From assembly GCF_030704535.1 (NCBI RefSeq), contig NC_081810.1, positions 1,550,501 to 1,614,500 on the forward strand: a stretch of DNA of 64,000 nucleotides, written 5' to 3'. A program made the position numbers and the translations under genes. The notes under the pieces were generated by a model, which was given only the letters and a program-made list of their open reading frames with translations, did no database searches and was not told the origin of the DNA. This DNA comes from Vitis vinifera (Eukaryota; Streptophyta; Magnoliopsida; Vitales; Vitaceae). Below, piece after piece: positions 25,065-37,554 of this stretch; the stretch's first letter is position 1; each line of letters starts with the position of its first letter.

Positions 25065-27484
25065 ATGGATTCGAAGTTGCATCTTCAGGATGATGAAAAA
25101 GATGCAGGAAATGACTCATGTGACCCAAGTCTAAGGTTGGATACCTATGACAATGGGCCAGCCCAACCTCAACCAAATCCTCAACAGTACCCCCCTATTT
25201 CATCCCATGGTTCCTCTCAATACTTCCATCCTTCTTTCCCTCAGGTATATCTCACTACCCTTTACTTTTATATATATATATATAAAGCCCTTTGCAGGGT
25301 GTCATTTTTGAAGGGTACCCAAGAGAGTATCATTCCAGAGATTTTCACCTATATATATATATATCTATGAACGACCTTCGACTGATGTTAATTATGGTAG
25401 AATTGTTTCGTAGACAAATGATATATGATCTCTCTGAATTGCATTCAGCTTTGTGTTAATCCTTAATCAAAAAGTCTCCTGCCTTAATTTCCAGTGTCTT
25501 AGATTTTCTTGAAGATCCATTTCTAACTAAGCAATTGATGTTGTTAGTACTATCTTGAACCAAATGTTTATTTGCTTGTTTGGGGATTTTATTTAAGCTA
25601 GTATCGAATAATAATTTTAGCTCTTAGGTTATTTATGGAGGAATTGCACATTTCTCATACAATGATATTTGAATTTCTTTCCTTTGATGTCAATTCTTAA
25701 TAATTTCCATGTATATTGGATTATTATTATTATTATTATAATTTTGTGAAAATCCAATTTTACTGCAACAACATTAAGTTTGTTTTGCTTGAAATTTTTC
25801 ACTGAAAAATGTCTAAGTGAATCGATCCAAATCATTTGAACCTAATCAATTTTCCAATGTGATTTGTTTGATTATTTCTATATTATTTTTGTCAGTACTT
25901 TTTATTATTCTATATGATTTTGTCGTTTCCGTATTAAAATACATATGCGACAAAGGAAATCGGTTGTAACGAATAAACAATGATTAACGTAATAATATAA
26001 TACATATACGACAAAGGAAATTAGTTATAGCAAATAAACAATAATTGACGCATTAATAATTTGTTTTTGACATTTTCTTTCCTTAAAAGTCTATTAAGAA
26101 CAATTTTGTATAACGTCATATATTGCTTTTCGACTACTTTCTCCTTTTTTTTTTTTTTATGTGATATAGTTTCAAATTTACTATTCATTTTCAAACTAAA
26201 ACTTATACAACATCCCCTTGTCTTGATCACATTAATTTAGCCTTTAGAGTTCCAATTTGAAGTTAATATATACAAGGTAAATTTTATTATGTTTTCTGAT
26301 TTCATTCAATCTCACCTTAACTTTTAATTTTTAGTTTATTATACATCATTTCATGTATATTACTCTGAAAAGAAGTTAAATATAAATACTCTTAATTTTA
26401 TAGATCTCATCACTTTATAGCCACTAAATTTGTCAAAGGAACATTCCAAAAAGCAAATTTTTTTTTTCATTAGTAAAAATAGAGTTGCACAAAGAGAATC
26501 CACAATCATTATTAAGTGAAATCATTGTTTTCTTATAAAGGTTATTTGATTAAAAGGGATGAAATAACTCTCAATTTATAAGTCTATGAGTGTGTTTAGT
26601 AATGATTTTAGGAAATGTTTATAATATTTTTAATACTTAAATAATAAAAATTTCGAAATGTTAAAAGGTTTATAAACGTTTTCAAAGTCACTACCAAATG
26701 GGTTTTAACTCTTCATCTTTTTTTATCTTTATTTTTATTTTTATTTTTTTGACAAAAATGCTCACTTTTTGCTTTGTAAAAATAATATTTTCTTTTAAAA
26801 CCTAAATGTAAATAATGAAAATATTGAAAGACATTTATGTAAAAAAAATGAGTTGCTTTTCAAATTCAAACTTGAGAAGAGTTGTATTTACAAATATAGG
26901 GATAAAATCGTCATTTTTAACTAATTAATTCTTTTTATAAAGTATTTTGAAACAAAAATATAAGTTAATGCTTATTAGCTAATATATTCATACATATTTC
27001 ATATTTTCTTAACAAGACCTGTTGTTTATTTGATTCTTGTTTCCGCTTGCTAGGCACCAAACACCTTCACTGGTCCTAAGTTTCTTGTTCCTGGCTATCT
27101 TGACCCCATGAACAACTGCTTCATTCCATCCCCCACTGCGCCTGTGCTGCCCTCCATGAATAGTTACCCTGTTGGTGGTTTGGGTCAAAACTATCATCCA
27201 TATCAACATATGGATGCCAGTTCTTCTGACTCAACAAAAAGATGTGCTCACTGCAGAAGTGCTTATACCCCAATGTGGCGCCGAGGGCCACAAGGCCCCC
27301 GGGTAAATTCCTTAACACATGAATGCTGAATAAGTAGGTAGGACATCAGTTTAATTAGCTATAAATTCTCATTAATTTCCTTCCTGTTGTTTTTCAGTCC
27401 CTTTGCAATGCCTGCGGGCTCAGGAACAGAAAAGAAGAGGAGAGAAAGAAAGCCGAAGATCGGCTCAATCAGCCAAGAAACTAA
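25065..27484 (+). CDS. GATA-type zinc-finger transcription factor (gene B)
   Basis: Predicted 171-aa nuclear protein in three exons: 25065-25244, 27054-27302 and 27398-27484 (TAA). All introns are phase 0 and GT-AG; intron 1 is 1.8 kb. Exon 1 is Pro/Gln-rich. Exon 2 carries the block VPGYLDPMNNCFIPSPTAP, closely matching LIPGYYDCLNQCFIPSATA in gene A. The finger is C124, C127, C146, C149 (CX2CX18CX2C) with CAHCRSAYTPMWRRGPQGPR and LCNACGLR, then a KEEERKKAED tail as in GATA29-like proteins. An AATAAA lies 76 bp after the stop. The start codon aligns with the ATG of the pseudogene copy at 32053. Lack of other trans-activation motifs leaves its regulatory sign unknown. Confidence 0.88.
25940..26058. 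repeat. Imperfect direct repeat, period 61 bp, in GATA B intron 1
   Basis: Copies begin TACATATGCGACAAAGG and TACATATACGACAAAGG at about 25940 and 26001. They differ at several positions. Confidence 0.85.
26526..26935. mobile_element. Foldback MITE-like element, GATA B intron 1
   Basis: The left part contains TTTGATTAAAAGGGATGAAA and the right part, as its rough complement, contains GTCATTTTTAACTAATTAA. The interior has the family motifs AAAAATGCTCAC, TTTTAAAACC and GACATTTATGT. It shares these with copies at 54748-55009, 58390-58590 and 59280-59740. The ends are approximate and another sequence seems inserted at about 26590-26710. Confidence 0.5.
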
Positions 27485-29812
27485 TGGGGGAGAGCTCTCT
27501 TCTAAATGAACCTAGATGTCATATGTTTTCAAGTAAGGAGGTTGAGGTTGAGGTTTGAGAATAAAGAGTCCTGGTCCATATTGGTGGCAATTTTAGGAGC
27601 AGTAGAGCAGTTGGCTCGAGATTGGTCGAACTTGAAGTGTGGTTCTTTTGTTTAGATGTCATTAATTTCTTTTCAGTTGGTTTACTTTCTATATGCAGTG
27701 TTGTTGAGTTGTACATAGACCATGTGTCTATGTACAAAGTTTCTGTTTGTGTTCTGCAGTAGTTTGGACATTGTTGGTCAATTATTAGAAAACTATAATC
27801 TATATGTTTATTTATTAGTTATCTATTATTCTCTACTCATCCACACTTTGCTTGGAGGTTATGGATTTATATTAGGCTAGTCTAATATGAGTTCGTGACT
27901 CAGGAATGGATTCGACGATCAGCATCACCATATATACTCTTTGCGGCCGCTTGAGCGGTTGAGCGATTAAAAAAATGGTGCTGTCTCTATATGTTCATGT
28001 CAAAGCTCCCAGCTTGAATTGTTTATGAATAAGAAAGCAAATCAAGTAGTAAGAGCAGTTTCCTCTTGTCATGTCTATATGAAGCACTACTGTCTATTAT
28101 AAAATTTAGAAGTAAAAATCTATTTTGAAACTTTTCTTAAGTCACTTTCTTAATCAATGAGATATTTGCTATGATTACTCTTTTTGATTTGGAATTAGAA
28201 TATTTTTTTATTATGACTATTTTGCATGATGAATTTGAACAACAAATTAATCTATATACATCAGTTGAGAGATTTACTATTTTAGGTAAAGAAGTTTCTC
28301 CTTGAAGAAATGTCTTTATATATCGTTTGAAGTAATCTCTTGGATAGTGATATGAAAGATGTGATACTTTTATAACCGATAACGGCTACTATAGATGTAC
28401 GATAATTGTGTTTATCATAGAAAATTTCTAATGATTTTTATTTCTAGTTATATGTTGATGAAATGTCAATTATCAATGAGTATATGATGATATAAATAGG
28501 ATGAAAGCTTACCTTAGTGGAGTATTTGGAACAAAGATCCTAGAGCTATATACAAAATATCTCTTCGATACAAAGATTAATATAGATTGAGATGTGGGTA
28601 AATTGTCGTTGTTATGGGAAAAAATGCATATTGAGAAAATGTTAGAGCATGTTAGTATGGAAAGATCGGGTATCTCATTAGCAACTCATATTAAATTTTG
28701 ATAGATATTATCAACCAAACTAAAGAGGAGGTGAAGAAATGCAAACCAGTGTAGTAGGGATCATTATAAATAGTATTGTACTTTACAATCAGTCGAACAT
28801 TTCACAAGCAATTAATATGGTGTATGGACATATAGATTTCCCTAGAAGGATTCACCAGTAGGAAGTGAAATAAATACTACAATACTTGCAAGGAACATTA
28901 GCTGGTTGTTAGATAGCGGGCTTAAAGTAGGAATTTTTCTTTTTCATTTTCCCTTTCAAATCTGCTGTTTATGCAGCAGAAGGTTTATGAGAACCAACAG
29001 GTTCTTAGGTTTGTTCAGTCATGGATAAATACAAGAAAGAGTAGTCTGAGTGTTGTCATGATTTCAATAAAAAAAACAAGGGAAATAGGAAAACTATCAC
29101 TAATATTATCCATCTAATTCCCTTCATACCAAGAACCCTTTGAATAGGGTCACAAATGCATAAAAGGAAAGTGTTTCCCAAAAATGTAGAAAATTAATAA
29201 GACTAAAATATAGAAATATTTTACCCAGGGTTATGATAGAATTGGCAGAAGCTAATTCTAACATCCCTAGGCAAAGATATGGTTGTACAAAATATTGAGA
29301 TTTCAGGGCCCTAAACAATGGGGTTGGTCCCAAAGAAAAGCATCACGGCAAAATGAGGAATGGATATATTTAGGTGGAGAGTCTTTTCTTTTGAAAGTTC
29401 TTAGAATAGAATACTACATGATAATGAGAAAAGGGCACGGGTAATATGAAAGAAAAGCACAAAAAAGAAAAAAAAAAAAAACGTTTCAAGAGAAAATCAA
29501 AAGTTCCCAAATAGAAAAAAAGGGAGAAAAAAAACAAAACAAAAAACAAAGGCAATGGTGGTCAAGCATTAGCCAATTCTTGATAACGTAATTTATTGGA
29601 ATGCAATAATATTACTCTTAAATTTAAGGATGGACTATCCAAATGATGGCTCTTAGAGCAAATCTATAAGATGTGATGTAGAAGGAAATAGAAGGTCTAA
29701 CTTATATATCCTCATTGGACATTAATTAGATGTTTGATGATACAATCAAAGATCGTGAATTCAAGTCAGTCATAGGAACATCATATTAGAGAAGGGATTG
29801 CTAAGGTATAAT
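27485..29812. other. GATA B 3' UTR then noncoding DNA
   Basis: The first few hundred bases are the probable 3' UTR. Beyond about 27800 I see no gene, only A+T-rich DNA and short open frames without domains (for example minus 29124-29333). Confidence 0.6.
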
Positions 29813-30513
29813 TGTAACGACCCGCTCCCAACCGTGTAGATATTGTCCGCTTTGGGCTCAAGGGGGCTCTTAAGGCTTTAAAACTCGTCTACTCGGTTAA
29901 GAGGAGTCTCTGCATCTATAGTGTCAGGAACTTTCTCCCCTATCCGATGTGGGACATCATAAACACCCCCCATACAGACACAACGTCCTCATTGTGTCCC
30001 ATGGGATTGCGAGGTCAGACAAACACCCCTTACGGGGTCAAATAAACCCCCACACCGGGGTCGAGGATTGGCTCTGATACCATTTGTAACGACCCGCACC
30101 CAACCATGTAGATATTGTCCGCTTTGGGCCCGACGAGACCCTCACGTCTTTAAAACGCGTTTACTTGGTTAAGATGAGTCTCTACATATATAGCGCCAAA
30201 AACTTTCTCCCCTATCCGCTGTGGAACATCACAAACGCCCCCCCATGCAGTCACAATGTCCTCGTTGTGTCCCATGGGATTGCGGGGTCAAACAGACAAA
30301 CACCCCTTATAGAGCCAAACAAACCCCCACACCGGGGTCAGTGATCGACTCTGATATCATTTGTAATGACCCGCTCCCAACCGTGTAGATATTGTCCGCT
30401 TTTGGCCCAAATGGGCCCTCACGGCTTTAAAGCGCGTTTACTTGGTTAAGAGGAGCCTCTACATATATAGCGTCAGGAACTTTCTCCCCTATCCGATGTG
30501 GGACATCACAACA
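29813..30513 (-). mobile_element. TRIM-type retroelement, tandem LTR-internal-LTR-internal-LTR
   Basis: Three copies of an LTR of about 152 bp lie at 29813-29965, 30085-30236 and 30362-30513. They are separated by two internal segments of about 120 bp. On the plus strand each LTR begins TGTAA(C/T)GACCCGC and ends near GACATCACAACA. A target duplication ATAAT flanks the whole (29808-29812 and 30514-30518). The complement of the initiator tRNA-Met PBS (GGCTCTGATACCA) is at 30070-30082, with a decayed copy at 30347-30359. A run of C at 29966-29971 is the complement of a polypurine tract. The element therefore reads on the minus strand. It has no coding capacity. Each LTR contains a TATATA-type box on the minus strand. 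Confidence 0.88.
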
Positions 30514-30518
30514 ATAAT

Positions 30519-31756
30519 GTTGATCTTAAGTTTGAGAATAAGCCACCCAAATGATAGTTCTTAGAATAAACCTGAAAGGTGTGAGTTTCTATGTTTTTTC
30601 TTGTCCATACACCCACATGTAAGTGTACAACTCACATGCATGCATTCTTGATAATGTCTTTGCTCTCCTACACATTTTAATAGGTTCATATTAGGAATAA
30701 TCATTTACGTGACATAATTATGTCAACATATATAACTTATTTAATAAATGGGTCAAGTTCAAGTTTGACTGTTTAACTTGTCTAATGTGTTTAACCCATT
30801 TATTTAACATATTTATCACTTATTTAACCTATATAAATTTATTTATTTATAATTTAAATTATAAAAATTAAAATATTTTAAATTATGAATATCATTATAT
30901 TTTTAAAAAAAATTAAATAACAAAGGTCTCATTTGAATATACTTCTTATTTTATTTTTAAAAATAAAAAATAGAAATAATTTTAAATAAAAAGTAAAACC
31001 TTTTATACAAAAGGTATAAACATACCTTGAGTTCTTAAAAATTATTTTTTAAAATTTTTAAATTTGAGGTATTAAAAATACCTCAATTTTTATAAACCGT
31101 TTTTAAATATCATTATTTTTTCATATAAGCCTTTAAAAGTTCTTGTTACTATCATATTCTATTTTTACAAACAAGAAATTGGAAGTGTGTGTCCAAATGG
31201 ATAGGAAGTGTATCCAAATGGATACCAAGTAAAATTTGATATAATTCACTATAAAGATTAAAAATATTTTATAATTAAAATATTAAATAAATATAAACAC
31301 ATATAAAATTAAAATTTGAATTGAAAAAATGAACTTAAAATTTTAAAACAACTAAGAAGAATTTTAAAAATAATATTTTTATAAATTGAGGATCCTAAGA
31401 AGATTAAACATGTCCTAGGCAAATTAATGAGCTAGAGTTTAATGAGTTAAAATTGTGTTACTAAATTATCTATGTTTTCACATAGAATCAACCCAAATCA
31501 TTTATTAAATGGGTTATCTCATGTTATCCATGTATAAATAGATTTTGTTCAGTTCATAACATTTTGATATAATTAGTAAACAATCGTATTCAATCCATAT
31601 ATAAATTGTTTTTCAAAACTGTTTTAAAAAATGGTTACCAAACAACACCTTAATGTCTGATCTTCTCTCATACACATAATGGGCTTTGCAATACATAAGA
31701 TAGAAAATTAGTTTAAATTTCACCCACTATAATACCATAAGATGAGAATTGGTGGG
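30519..31756. other. A+T-rich noncoding DNA
   Basis: No gene seen. 30700-30870 resembles sequence at 58080-58370 and 60690-61260 (motifs around ATTTAAC and AACCCATTTATT), a dispersed repeat without coding capacity. Confidence 0.6.
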
Positions 31757-32700
31757 CCACCTCCTACCATACACATAGTGGGCTCTACACATAACATCTT
31801 TTTAAATGTTCAAAACTTTTTTTTTTAACACATCTTTCATGTTTTCCGTTCATGTTCCTGATGCATGGTGATATTTTGTAATTATTTATTCATTTTTAGT
31901 TTTCAGAAAAGACAAAATGTCGGGTTGTACTTGAGTTGGAGCAAGATCATGATTCTAACACTACCAACTTCAAATTTGCATCCATCCTATTTTCAAATAT
32001 TCTCCTCTTTCCTCCCATCTCTACTCTATTTTATTTTGTTTGTTAATACTCATGGACTCAACCAAATCCTCCTTGACCCCACATTTCATCTCACAATTCC
32101 TCTCAAGAAAACTTTCATGCCTTTTGTACTCTTAAACATCTCTCTCTACCCTTTTCTTCTTGAAGCCTAGTGTGTGTATGCACTTCTAGATGATTGAATA
32201 AAATGCTAGAACATGTTAGGTTTGTGGGAGAAGCTGTTTGGAGGGTGTCATTTTTGAAAGTGCCCAAAAGAGTATTGTTTTCCAGAGAGATTTGTATATA
32301 TATACTGTACAAAATGACATAGGGCTGATGTTAAATCTTAGTTTATTATGAACTATGCTCCTTTGAGAAGATAAAGATCATAAATCAATGCCTCTAATTT
32401 TGTAGAATCTCATACATCTTTCTTATCTTCTTCACAAATACTATTATTTATTTATTTCTTGTTTCTAATTTTTAGCAACAGGCACCAAATAGCTTTGTGG
32501 TTCCTCAGTTACTGGTTCCTGGCTATCTTGACTGCATATTCAAATGCTTCATTCCCTCTCCAACTTCACTTGCACTGCTCCCCATTAACAGTTACCTTGT
32601 TGGTGGTTTAGGCCAAAACTACTATCCATGCCAACGCATTGAAGCCAATTAATTCTTCAGACTCAACAAAAAGGTGTGCTTAATGCAAGACTACCAAATC
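31757..32700 (+). pseudogene. Duplicated and decayed copy of GATA gene B (promoter, exon 1, exon 2)
   Basis: 31757-32055 matches the upstream region of gene B. The exon 1 copy starts at the ATG at 32053 but carries an internal deletion that joins the first codons to the AACCAAATCCTC part, breaking the frame. The intron start region near 32240-32340 also matches gene B near 25298-25400. The exon 2 copy (about 32482-32690) retains VPGYLDCIFKCFIPSPT, then reaches a stop after an indel (TAA at about 32650). In the finger, the His codon of C-A-H-C is replaced by TAA. Sequence after this diverges, with no WRRGP block. It cannot make a finger protein. Confidence 0.85.
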
Positions 32701-34533
32701 AACCAAAGAATAAAACTAATTGAACCCATGAAATCCAAAGTAAGGTCATACAAGATTAAGGGTTTTGCTTGGACAAATGGTCCATTTTGAAAACCATGAC
32801 CATCACATGTGCATACTTCTTGATATTTGTTAAAATATATTAACTATGCATTAAATTTAATGAGTAGAGGGCAATACCATATAAGCAAGCAGATGGGACA
32901 ACTAAGATACTACATAGTTTCTCTTCTAATGAGATTGTATCTTCTTTTGAAAATGCCTTAATGAACATTCCATTTATGTTGATGACAGAATGTCCTCTTA
33001 AATTCGACTGACATTGTTTATATATTCAAAATAATTGACTTTCAGATAATTTTTATATGTCTATGCTAATCCTTTTAGATAATTCATCTGTATCTATAAT
33101 AATCCTTTATTGAAATCTTTTTTTTATTCACTAGAAAACCATATTTGGTTAAAGAAATATAATTAGAGAAAAAAAAAATAAACCTTCTTTGTAGAACCTT
33201 GTTAACCATTTACTTTGATCATAAAGAAATTACCCCTTTTCCAACAATTCTACACTTTAGTAAACGAATTTCCAAGAGAAAATCCTAAACTACTTGGTTT
33301 GAGTTACAAAGTTTATTCTTAGGTAAGTTAGGCTCTTTGACACTAGGTCAAATGATAATGCATTATAATCACTCGAACATAATATAAATCATTACTTGCT
33401 AAAATTAATTCCTCATACAAAAATATAAAAGGATTTTCTTGCGTAGGCGATTATCGTGTTTTACTAGATCGTGTCAAATTGATATGAAACGTAACTGATA
33501 AATGGTTTTTCAAGTCAAAGTAAAGGCATAGGTAAAACCTATTTGAAATCATTTTTTACCTTGTTACTCTTTGTTCTCTCATATAAACCGCCTCTCTTAC
33601 ATAGCCTAACTCATTTCCTCCTCATTACAGATTGTTAATACACTAAAATAGTGTGTGCGTCTATCTCTTTCTTCTTTTGTTTTCTATTTATTTATCTATC
33701 TTTCCCCTTTATTTTCATGTTCAAGCTTAACTCTATATCTTTTTTTGAGTTTGTATAGGGTTGTTCTCGATGCCTTTTATATTGAAAGAAAAAAAGAAGG
33801 TATCTTTTGAATTGATTATTTCCATTGAGTTTATAGATGAAAGTTAATTTTTATGTAAATTGTTTTATTTCTATACATGAGCAAGGTTGGTTTATATATA
33901 TATAAGGGAATTTTTTGGATTTATCATTTGCACTAATTTAGATTGAATGGGGAATTCTTTCCGCCTCCCCTTTTTCTCTTTGGATCTATATCTCTATTTC
34001 TAAGTATACAAGGAATTGATTGTGATATTTTTCACAAAGATGATAGATATTTGGATTGATTATTGCCTTGGTTTTTTTATCTTTCCTCCCTTTTTATGTT
34101 TGTAAATCTATATTTCTATTGTGTAAGTGTGCGAGGTTGATTGCAATGATTTTCACAAAAAGGAGGGACCTTTAGATTAATCATTTTTGTTGACCTCACA
34201 AACCAAAGCTGAATTTTATATACAAAGTTTTATTTATTTGTTTGTTAGGGTTGATGTATGCAGAGGATTTCTCACAAATAAGTTATTTAACAAATTATGT
34301 ATTTTACCATAGCACTTGCATTCTTAATCATTATATATTAGTGATAATGTATTTGGGAGAAAAGGAGTTAGTAATATTAATAGTAATCTTCCTCTATGGT
34401 ATAATGATATTTTTTTTCTACTCAATAATCTCTCTTATGACAACTCAACCTTAACTTTATTCTTAATGATTTTATCTCGGTGACAAGCATAAGCACGTAT
34501 GATGATGATCATTTTTATTTATCTTCTTAGCAG
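32701..34533. other. Noncoding DNA between the GATA pseudogene and gene C
   Basis: No exon recognised. The plus open frame 34242-34454 is hydrophobic, has no domain and ends before the gene C acceptor. A 5' exon for gene C could lie here, but I could not identify one. Confidence 0.5.
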
Positions 34534-34536
34534 ATT

Positions 34537-35711
34537 ATGAAACTTAAGAAGTGTGCAAGAATTTCCAAAAGGTTGAGGAGAAAAAGAGCAAAAACACATA
34601 TAACAAGGCAATGCCAAGTAATAGGATGCGGAGCAACTAAGACTCCTATGTGGAGGAGAGGACCACAAGGCGCAAGTGTAAATTTCTTAATAATATCTTA
34701 ATATTAACTTTTTATGGAAAAAGAAAAAAAAAAAGATTAAAATCATTACATGGCAAGAATGAGATCCCCAAATTCCTTCTCCAAATAGATACAACGATAT
34801 AAATATTATGAATAATTACTGTTTATTGTTAATGTTTACTTGGAGAAAGAGTTTAGGGATCTCATTTGTCTTGCTTAGATTACTTAATTTATAAGTTATT
34901 TTTATTGGATGGAACTTGGAAAAGGCTAATTATGATACAATTTTAGTATAATTTGAGAAGTTATAATCGAAATTATAGGGAAAAGACTAGTTATAATGCA
35001 ATTTCAGTCTAGTTTAAATCCAATCCAAATTATTTTAATAATCTATGTTAAAATTGTCAAGAGTTACTCTTGTATGAGTTTAGTGAAAAACATTACACAT
35101 ACAATATATAGAGATTATTTTATAAAGTGAATATTGGGGAGATGGAAAATAAGGTATTGATGTTAATATTAAAATTAAATTAAATAAGAACACCTTTTTA
35201 TCTTAAATAGTAAAGATCACAAATGATAGGAATAATGATGATTTCAGAATTTAGTAATTAAAAAATCTCATCATTGTTTGCTCTTCTTGTAATAGTAGTT
35301 GAATATACATAAATATACTTATTATTTTGAAAATTATCATAGATTTTAAAAATAGTATTAAACCATATATATTTCTAATTCTAAATAAGAGCTCATTTGA
35401 GAATGATTCTAAAAGATTTAGAAGTAACTTTTAACATTTAAACATTTGGTTTATAAATTACTTTTAAAAATCTAAAAAATCGAGTAGTATTTAAACCCAT
35501 TTAAAAGCGATTATGGTTAAAAAGTGTTTAGTTTATAAGACTTTTGTTAGTATTGCTTCTATTAAATATGCTTTTAAAAGTAATCATTTAAAACTCGTTT
35601 AAGAATGATTATTAAAGTGCTTTTAGTCTATAACATTTTTCTTATAAGTAGTATTTCAATTGGAAAAGTTTTTAAGTAGAAACGCTTATAGTTGTTTAGA
35701 TATTTAAAAAA

Positions 35712-35792
<81 letters not shown>

Positions 35793-36332
35793 TTTTCTTG
35801 GTTGCATGTTATATGATAATATTCAAAAGTTTATTAACACCTTCAAGTATTAGAAAATATTTTTCGTCTTTTTAAAGCCACTTTCAAATGTACCCTAAAT
35901 ACGATTCTTCCAAAAATTAGAATCCGATCGATAGTGATTTTAAGAAATATTTTTAACATTTCTAATATTTGAAAATTTTTATTTTCCAAATATTAGAAAT
36001 ATTAGAAACATTTATTAAAATCATTTATCATAAAAGATAAAAATAATTACTCGCAAATGCAAACTTAAATTCCTTAACTTGGCCACCATTGTTGTTGTTA
36101 CTTTAGTTTGGTTTATCTCTTCTATTTTATTATATATATTTATGTGTCTTTTTTCTAAAATTAATTACATTTAATTTAAACCTTTTTTCAGACTCTTTGC
36201 AACGCCTGTGGATTAAAGTATTGGCGACGCCAGCGGAAGGAGGGTGAAGCAAGGCCTTATCTTCTACCGGACCTCAACGAGCTTCCAGAGCTGGGACTGG
36301 ACCTGGATCTCAATCAATTTCCTCAGCCATGA
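34537..36332 (+). CDS. Small GATA zinc-finger protein with C-terminal EAR motifs (gene C)
   Basis: Two coding exons, 34534-34677 (ATG at 34537) and 36192-36332 (TGA), give 93 residues. The acceptor before exon 1 is NAGNAG-like, so an upstream exon is possible. The finger is C26, C31, C50, C53: CX4CX18CX2C instead of CX2C, with TPMWRRGPQGAS and LCNACGLKY. The N-terminus is strongly basic. After the finger comes a 22-residue acidic tail containing DLNELP, LGLDLDL and DLNQFP, that is two DLNxxP and overlapping LxLxL EAR motifs. EAR motifs recruit TOPLESS-type corepressors in plants, so this may be a repressor (inference). The intron (1.5 kb) contains a (TA)n array. It follows the pseudogene copy of gene B in the same orientation. 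Expression is unknown. Confidence 0.72.
35715..35786. repeat. (AT)n microsatellite in gene C intron
   Basis: About 36 uninterrupted AT units. Length may be unstable or mis-assembled. Confidence 0.95.
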
Positions 36333-36508
36333 AAGCTCCTCCCCAAGCCATCAAACTTTTCTTTAAGAAAGGTTTTTTCTTTTACATTTTTGAATAAATG
36401 AATAGATGGCATAAATAAATGAGAATATTACCATTTTTGGTGACTCGAGTTACACCATTTTGAAATGCTTTATGCCAGAATTAGTGGTTACAATGTAAGG
36501 AAAAAAAA

Positions 36509-36559
<51 letters not shown>

Positions 36560-36640
36560 AAATTTATAAATTATTTTTATATATTTCTTTGAATTCATTT
36601 CACTTATTTTTCATTGTTACATAAAAGTTAAATAATTTTA

Positions 36641-37073
36641 GGTTATATTTGGTTCTTGAAAAATACTAAAGAAAGATAAAAAAAATATAAAAGAAAATGA
36701 TTTTTTTTATGTTTGGTTGTCTTATGAAAAATATAAAAAAAAATCAAATATAATTAAAATTAATTAAAAACTTATGTATTTTTAAATTATTTAATTTTTA
36801 TATTGATAAATTAAAATAAATAAAAAGAGTTTAAAATAATAAAAAAAATAATTTATTAACTTTTAATCTATTTTTTTTTATTTTCCTTCACTTTTTCTTT
36901 CCTTCTACTTTTCCTTTATATTTTCTTTCCCTTACATTTTCCTTCAAATTTTCAAGAACCAAACATAGCATTAAAATACATAAATTTTTAAGTAATTTTA
37001 ATCATAGAAAAACATTTCCTTCAATATTTTTTTTTCTTTCCTAAATATCTTTTGATAACCAAACATAACCTTT
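36641..37073. mobile_element. Composite Harbinger/Tourist-like MITE
   Basis: A full copy runs 36641-36970 with end motifs GGTTATATTTGGTTC and GAACCAAACATAGCA and TTA duplications at 36638-36640 and 36971-36973. The next 100 bp (to ACCAAACATAACC at 37073) matches one half of the copy at 55290-55598, so this is a composite or nested pair. It is A+T-rich with no coding sequence. The (AT)n run at 36521-36556 precedes it. The rest of 36333-37554 is the gene C 3' flank and the 3' UTR of the CCCH gene. Confidence 0.75.
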
Positions 37074-37554
37074 TATCTTTCGTTTAATAGGTTAATGCGT
37101 TCTCATGGCTCAAATCTCATCAGGGCTAAATCCATTCTCAAGCCCGAATCTACCTAGTAGATTTTTCGAAATAAGCTTTTGTATGGGGTGTGGATGGTTT
37201 AGAGTCTATTTAACAATAAGTTGAATAAGCATTTATAATATAAAAGGTATTTTTGACCCAAACACACCCAAAAAGGACAATTACTTCAGCATCATATAGC
37301 AGAAGGTTCCGATAAAGATAGCTTTTAAGGAGGATTCTGTATCAAGGGCTGAATGGGTAAAGGAAAGAGCAAAAGATAAAATCAATAGACTCCCAAAATA
37401 CATCAAAACCTAAACAACTCTTGATACTGCAATCCTCTGTCTATGTATCCGGAAAATCAGAACAAATAGAACACCTGAACACCCAACAACTAAAAGGCCA
37501 TTGCAAAGAGTCAGTCCTAGCCGAAGGTAAGAGAAGAGGAGAGAGAGACATGGA

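Noticed and set aside
29813..30513. Cassandra TRIM carrying 5S rRNA sequence
   Set aside because: The LTRs lack the conserved 5S internal promoter motifs I would expect, such as AGTTAAGCGTGC.
31757..36332. One GATA gene using pseudogene exon 1-2 and gene C exons
   Set aside because: Exon 1 and exon 2 of the copy have frame breaks and an in-frame stop, and gene C has its own ATG and a complete finger, so joining is not needed.
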